Positions 61,806-64,000 of a DNA stretch of 64,000 bases are shown here, piece by piece (within the stretch, counting starts at the first letter, position 1; each line of letters starts with the position of its first letter). The position numbers and the translations under genes are program-made. The DNA comes from JAHDHW01 sp965220465 (lineage in GTDB: Bacteria > Bacteroidota > Bacteroidia > Chitinophagales > Saprospiraceae). The notes under the pieces were generated by a model. The model was given only the letters and a program-made list of their open reading frames with translations, searched no databases and was not told the origin of the DNA. Location: NCBI GenBank assembly GCA_965220465.1, contig CBDCPZ010000023.1:496001-560000 (forward strand). Direction: 5' to 3'.

Positions 61806-63923
61806 TCAAAATATCTTTTTTGATTTCAACCTTATCGAATTTCCAATCACAACAACATCAGAAAATGCCATGAACAACGCTCCCCACATTGGATTCAAAA
61901 ACCCCATCGCAGCGATTGGTATTGCGACAAGATTGTAAGCAAAAGCCCAAAACAGGTTTTGTTTAATGGTCAGCAAAGTATGCTTGCTAATTGCAAAGGC
62001 TTTCGCCAGATTTTCTAACTTTCCTTTCAGCAAAACAATCTGCGCTGACTGGATGGCAATTTGTGAAGCATCACTGAGGGAAACACCGATCGTAGCTTTT
62101 GCCAAAGCAGGTGCATCGTTTATCCCATCGCCAACCATAGCCGTTGGCGCTTTTTTGGAAAGCGATTCGATTAAGCTTAGTTTTTGTTGCGGAAGCTGTT
62201 CGCCGTAATATTGAACTATTCCTAATAGTTTAGCTGTAGTGCTTACTTTTTCATTTTTATCACCACTTAGCATTATTGATTCGATGCCTTGCGATTTCAT
62301 ATATTTAATCGTTTCAGCAGTCGATTCTTTGATTTCATCTCCAATGTCGATTGTCGCCAGAATAGTATCGTTTTCAAGGAAATAGATGTCGTGGCTGTCA
62401 TCTTTAGTCAAATGCGAAGCGAGACTAAAAGAACCGATTTGAAATTTATTTCCATGCTCGTCTTCTGCAATGATTCCAGAGCCTTTTTGTTCTTCAATTT
62501 TTACAAATTTTGGAAGAGAATTACTCCTTTCAAAATTTTCTAACTCAGCAACAATAGATTTTGCAATTGGGTGCGATGAATTTTGTTCTAAACTGTAAAT
62601 CAATGAATTAACCCTGGTTTTATCTGATTCCAGATAGTTGATTGTTTTTATTTTAAAAGCACCTGTAGTCAAAGTTCCTGTCTTATCAAAGACGATGTTT
62701 TTTACTCCCGCAAAGAGCTCTAAAGTCTGTCCTCCTTTTATTAAAATACCATTTTTAGCCACCCGCCCCACTCCTACCATTACGGCCGTTGGCGTCGCCA
62801 AACCCATGGCGCAAGGGCAACTAATGACCAATACCGCAATACTGTTCATGAGCGCTTGTTGGAAAGAAATATCGAACACAAAAAACGAAATCGTTAAGGT
62901 AAGCACTGAAATTAGTAAAACAATCGGGACAAATACAGCACTGATTTTATCGGCCAACCTCTGGATAGAAGGTTTATCTTGTTGTGCTGTTTTTACTAAT
63001 TCGATCAATTTATTTAAAACCGTTTCAGAACCAATCGCGCTTACTTTCATTTGTATATTTCCACTTAAAAGCGTTGAAGCGCCAACAACAATATCTCCTT
63101 TCTTTTTTTCTACAGGAATGCTCTCTCCGGTAAGCATTGATTCATCAACAGTAGCATGTCCTTCAATGATTTTACCATCCAAAGGAATGCTGTCGCCTTC
63201 GTTGATTTGAAGAATATCATCCACTTTTATTTCCTCAATGTCCAAAGATATGTGAGTGCCTGAAGGCATGACTTTTTTTGCTTTTGATACTTTTAATTTG
63301 CTTAATTCATCAATTGAAGTCGTGGTTTGTTCTACCGCTCGCTTTTCTAATAAATTCCCCAACAAAACTAGGGTGATGATCATTGCTGCTGTTTCATAGA
63401 AAATATAATCATGGTGATGTTGAAGGGTACCAATCAGGCTATAAATAAATGCTGCGGTACTTCCTACAAAAATTAACACGTCCATATTTGGAACACCTCC
63501 TTTTACAGAGTGCCAGGCACTTTTTCCAAAATGCATCAGCCCAATCAAAAAAACAGGTAAACAAAGGGCAAATTGTACCCAGGGATTATTCAAAAAAGCA
63601 AAAATCTCAATATTGGCCATCATTAAAAAATGTTGTAAAAACAATGGCAAAGTAAAAATTGCACTAACCAATAATTTGCGTTCTAAAGTCCACCAATCCT
63701 TTGGTTTATTATCTTCAACAACTTCAAAGCCCAGTTTCTTAATTCCGACTTTAATTTCATCAATTGAAATATCAGCATCATGTTGAACAAAGCGAACTTC
63801 TTTAGTTGAAAAATTTACATAAACATTTTCCAATCCTTTTTTACTCAAAAACCTATTGAGGCTTGAAGCGCAGTTGCTACAAGTCATCCCATCCACTTTT
63901 AATTCTACTACTTTATCACTCAT
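61806..63923 (-). CDS. Copper-translocating P1B-type ATPase
   Basis: 705 aa from ATG 63923; the frame extends to a TTG at 63974 but the shorter start places the heavy-metal-binding motif GMTCSNC (Cys15, Cys18) as usual. It has one HMA domain, eight expected membrane helices, the ion-channel motif SCPCAMG (CPC, Cu-type), the phosphorylation motif VFDKTGTLT, the TGES actuator loop and MVGDGINDAPALAKA at the hinge. It exports Cu+ (or supplies copper to oxidases) using ATP. Length and motifs are those of CopA. No cco genes adjoin within the window. The region downstream ends at hairpins. Confidence 0.93.
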   Translation of the reverse strand: MSDKVVELKVDGMTCSNCASSLNRFLSKKGLENVYVNFSTKEVRFVQHDADISIDEIKVGIKKLGFEVVEDNKPKDWWTLERKLLVSAIFTLPLFLQHFLMMANIEIFAFLNNPWVQFALCLPVFLIGLMHFGKSAWHSVKGGVPNMDVLIFVGSTAAFIYSLIGTLQHHHDYIFYETAAMIITLVLLGNLLEKRAVEQTTTSIDELSKLKVSKAKKVMPSGTHISLDIEEIKVDDILQINEGDSIPLDGKIIEGHATVDESMLTGESIPVEKKKGDIVVGASTLLSGNIQMKVSAIGSETVLNKLIELVKTAQQDKPSIQRLADKISAVFVPIVLLISVLTLTISFFVFDISFQQALMNSIAVLVISCPCAMGLATPTAVMVGVGRVAKNGILIKGGQTLELFAGVKNIVFDKTGTLTTGAFKIKTINYLESDKTRVNSLIYSLEQNSSHPIAKSIVAELENFERSNSLPKFVKIEEQKGSGIIAEDEHGNKFQIGSFSLASHLTKDDSHDIYFLENDTILATIDIGDEIKESTAETIKYMKSQGIESIMLSGDKNEKVSTTAKLLGIVQYYGEQLPQQKLSLIESLSKKAPTAMVGDGINDAPALAKATIGVSLSDASQIAIQSAQIVLLKGKLENLAKAFAISKHTLLTIKQNLFWAFAYNLVAIPIAAMGFLNPMWGALFMAFSDVVVIGNSIRLKSKKIF

Positions 63924-64000
63924 TAAATTTTGTATTTTGATAAAAGTAAAAATCTTTCTGCTCGCTTTTCGCAAAGTTCATTAATATTAAACAGCAATTC

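Noticed and set aside
61652..61873. 73-codon plus-strand ORF
   Set aside because: It overlaps the end of the P-type ATPase gene on the other strand, has no recognisable domain and its composition is not protein-like.
1..64000. Anti-phage defence or prophage genes
   Set aside because: No nuclease, methylase, integrase, capsid or toxin-antitoxin families were recognised; the single IS is the only mobile element seen.

Overview
The window looks like chromosomal DNA of a gliding-type Bacteroidota, most like a Saprospiraceae or neighbouring lineage. This rests on AT-rich sequence, six proteins with type IX secretion (T9SS) C-terminal sorting signals (two of CHU_C/type B, four of Por/type A), SprB-like and HYR-like adhesin repeats, DUF4331 and DUF4136 proteins, SpII lipoproteins, and candidate promoters of the Bacteroidota form TTTG-N18..22-TAnnTTTG. 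Shine-Dalgarno sequences are largely absent. The family placement is inference; no rRNA is present.

Layout. 0-4.4 kb: the 3' end of a sterol-desaturase-type membrane hydroxylase, facing a three-gene minus-strand operon (Gly-zipper secreted protein, large lipoprotein, radical SAM enzyme). 4.6-7.6 kb: a DUF4331 pair with its own terminator, a TPR lipoprotein and a small orphan protein. 8-14.3 kb: household envelope and lipid genes (GT39 glycosyltransferase, acyl-CoA dehydrogenase, SCP2 protein, LpxD, OmpA-like protein). 14.4-27.7 kb: a sialate O-acetylesterase followed by two giant tandem adhesins (1061 and 2484 aa), the larger containing a recent 627-bp internal duplication. 27.8-37.6 kb: an AI-2E-family permease and a glycan-salvage region with a NahK-like sugar kinase, a sugar-1-phosphate nucleotidyltransferase, a sodium:solute symporter, a GH109 alpha-N-acetylgalactosaminidase and an unusual lipoprotein carrying two GH29 fucosidase modules. 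37.6-43.2 kb: DUF3052, an AlkA-type glycosylase, ferredoxin, formate-THF ligase, and an ECF sigma factor coupled to a membrane-anchored beta-barrel protein. 43.6-51.9 kb: two giant secreted metalloproteases (M12B and M36) with nearly identical 1.5-kb C-terminal modules. 52.4-64 kb: a GNAT-nitrilase fusion, a UnbV/ASPIC surface protein, an intact ISAs1-type insertion sequence with a 10-bp target duplication, a cupin, tRNA-Ser(UGA), a leucine-rich surface protein and a copper P-type ATPase.

Functionally, the window combines cell-surface attachment (giant adhesins, the LRR protein and the UnbV protein), extracellular digestion (two T9SS metalloproteases, acetylesterase, fucosidases, GalNAc-ase) and uptake/activation of released amino sugars (symporter, kinase, nucleotidyltransferase). 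This suggests foraging on O-acetylated, fucosylated, GalNAc-containing glycoproteins. No CRISPR array, prophage, rRNA operon or recognisable defence island was seen. The least conventional elements are the double-GH29 lipoprotein, the sigma factor/TM/beta-barrel unit, the radical-SAM/lipoprotein operon, a G9 tract inside the M36 protease gene, and a DUF4136 lipoprotein gene whose signal-peptide codons contain two in-frame stops.
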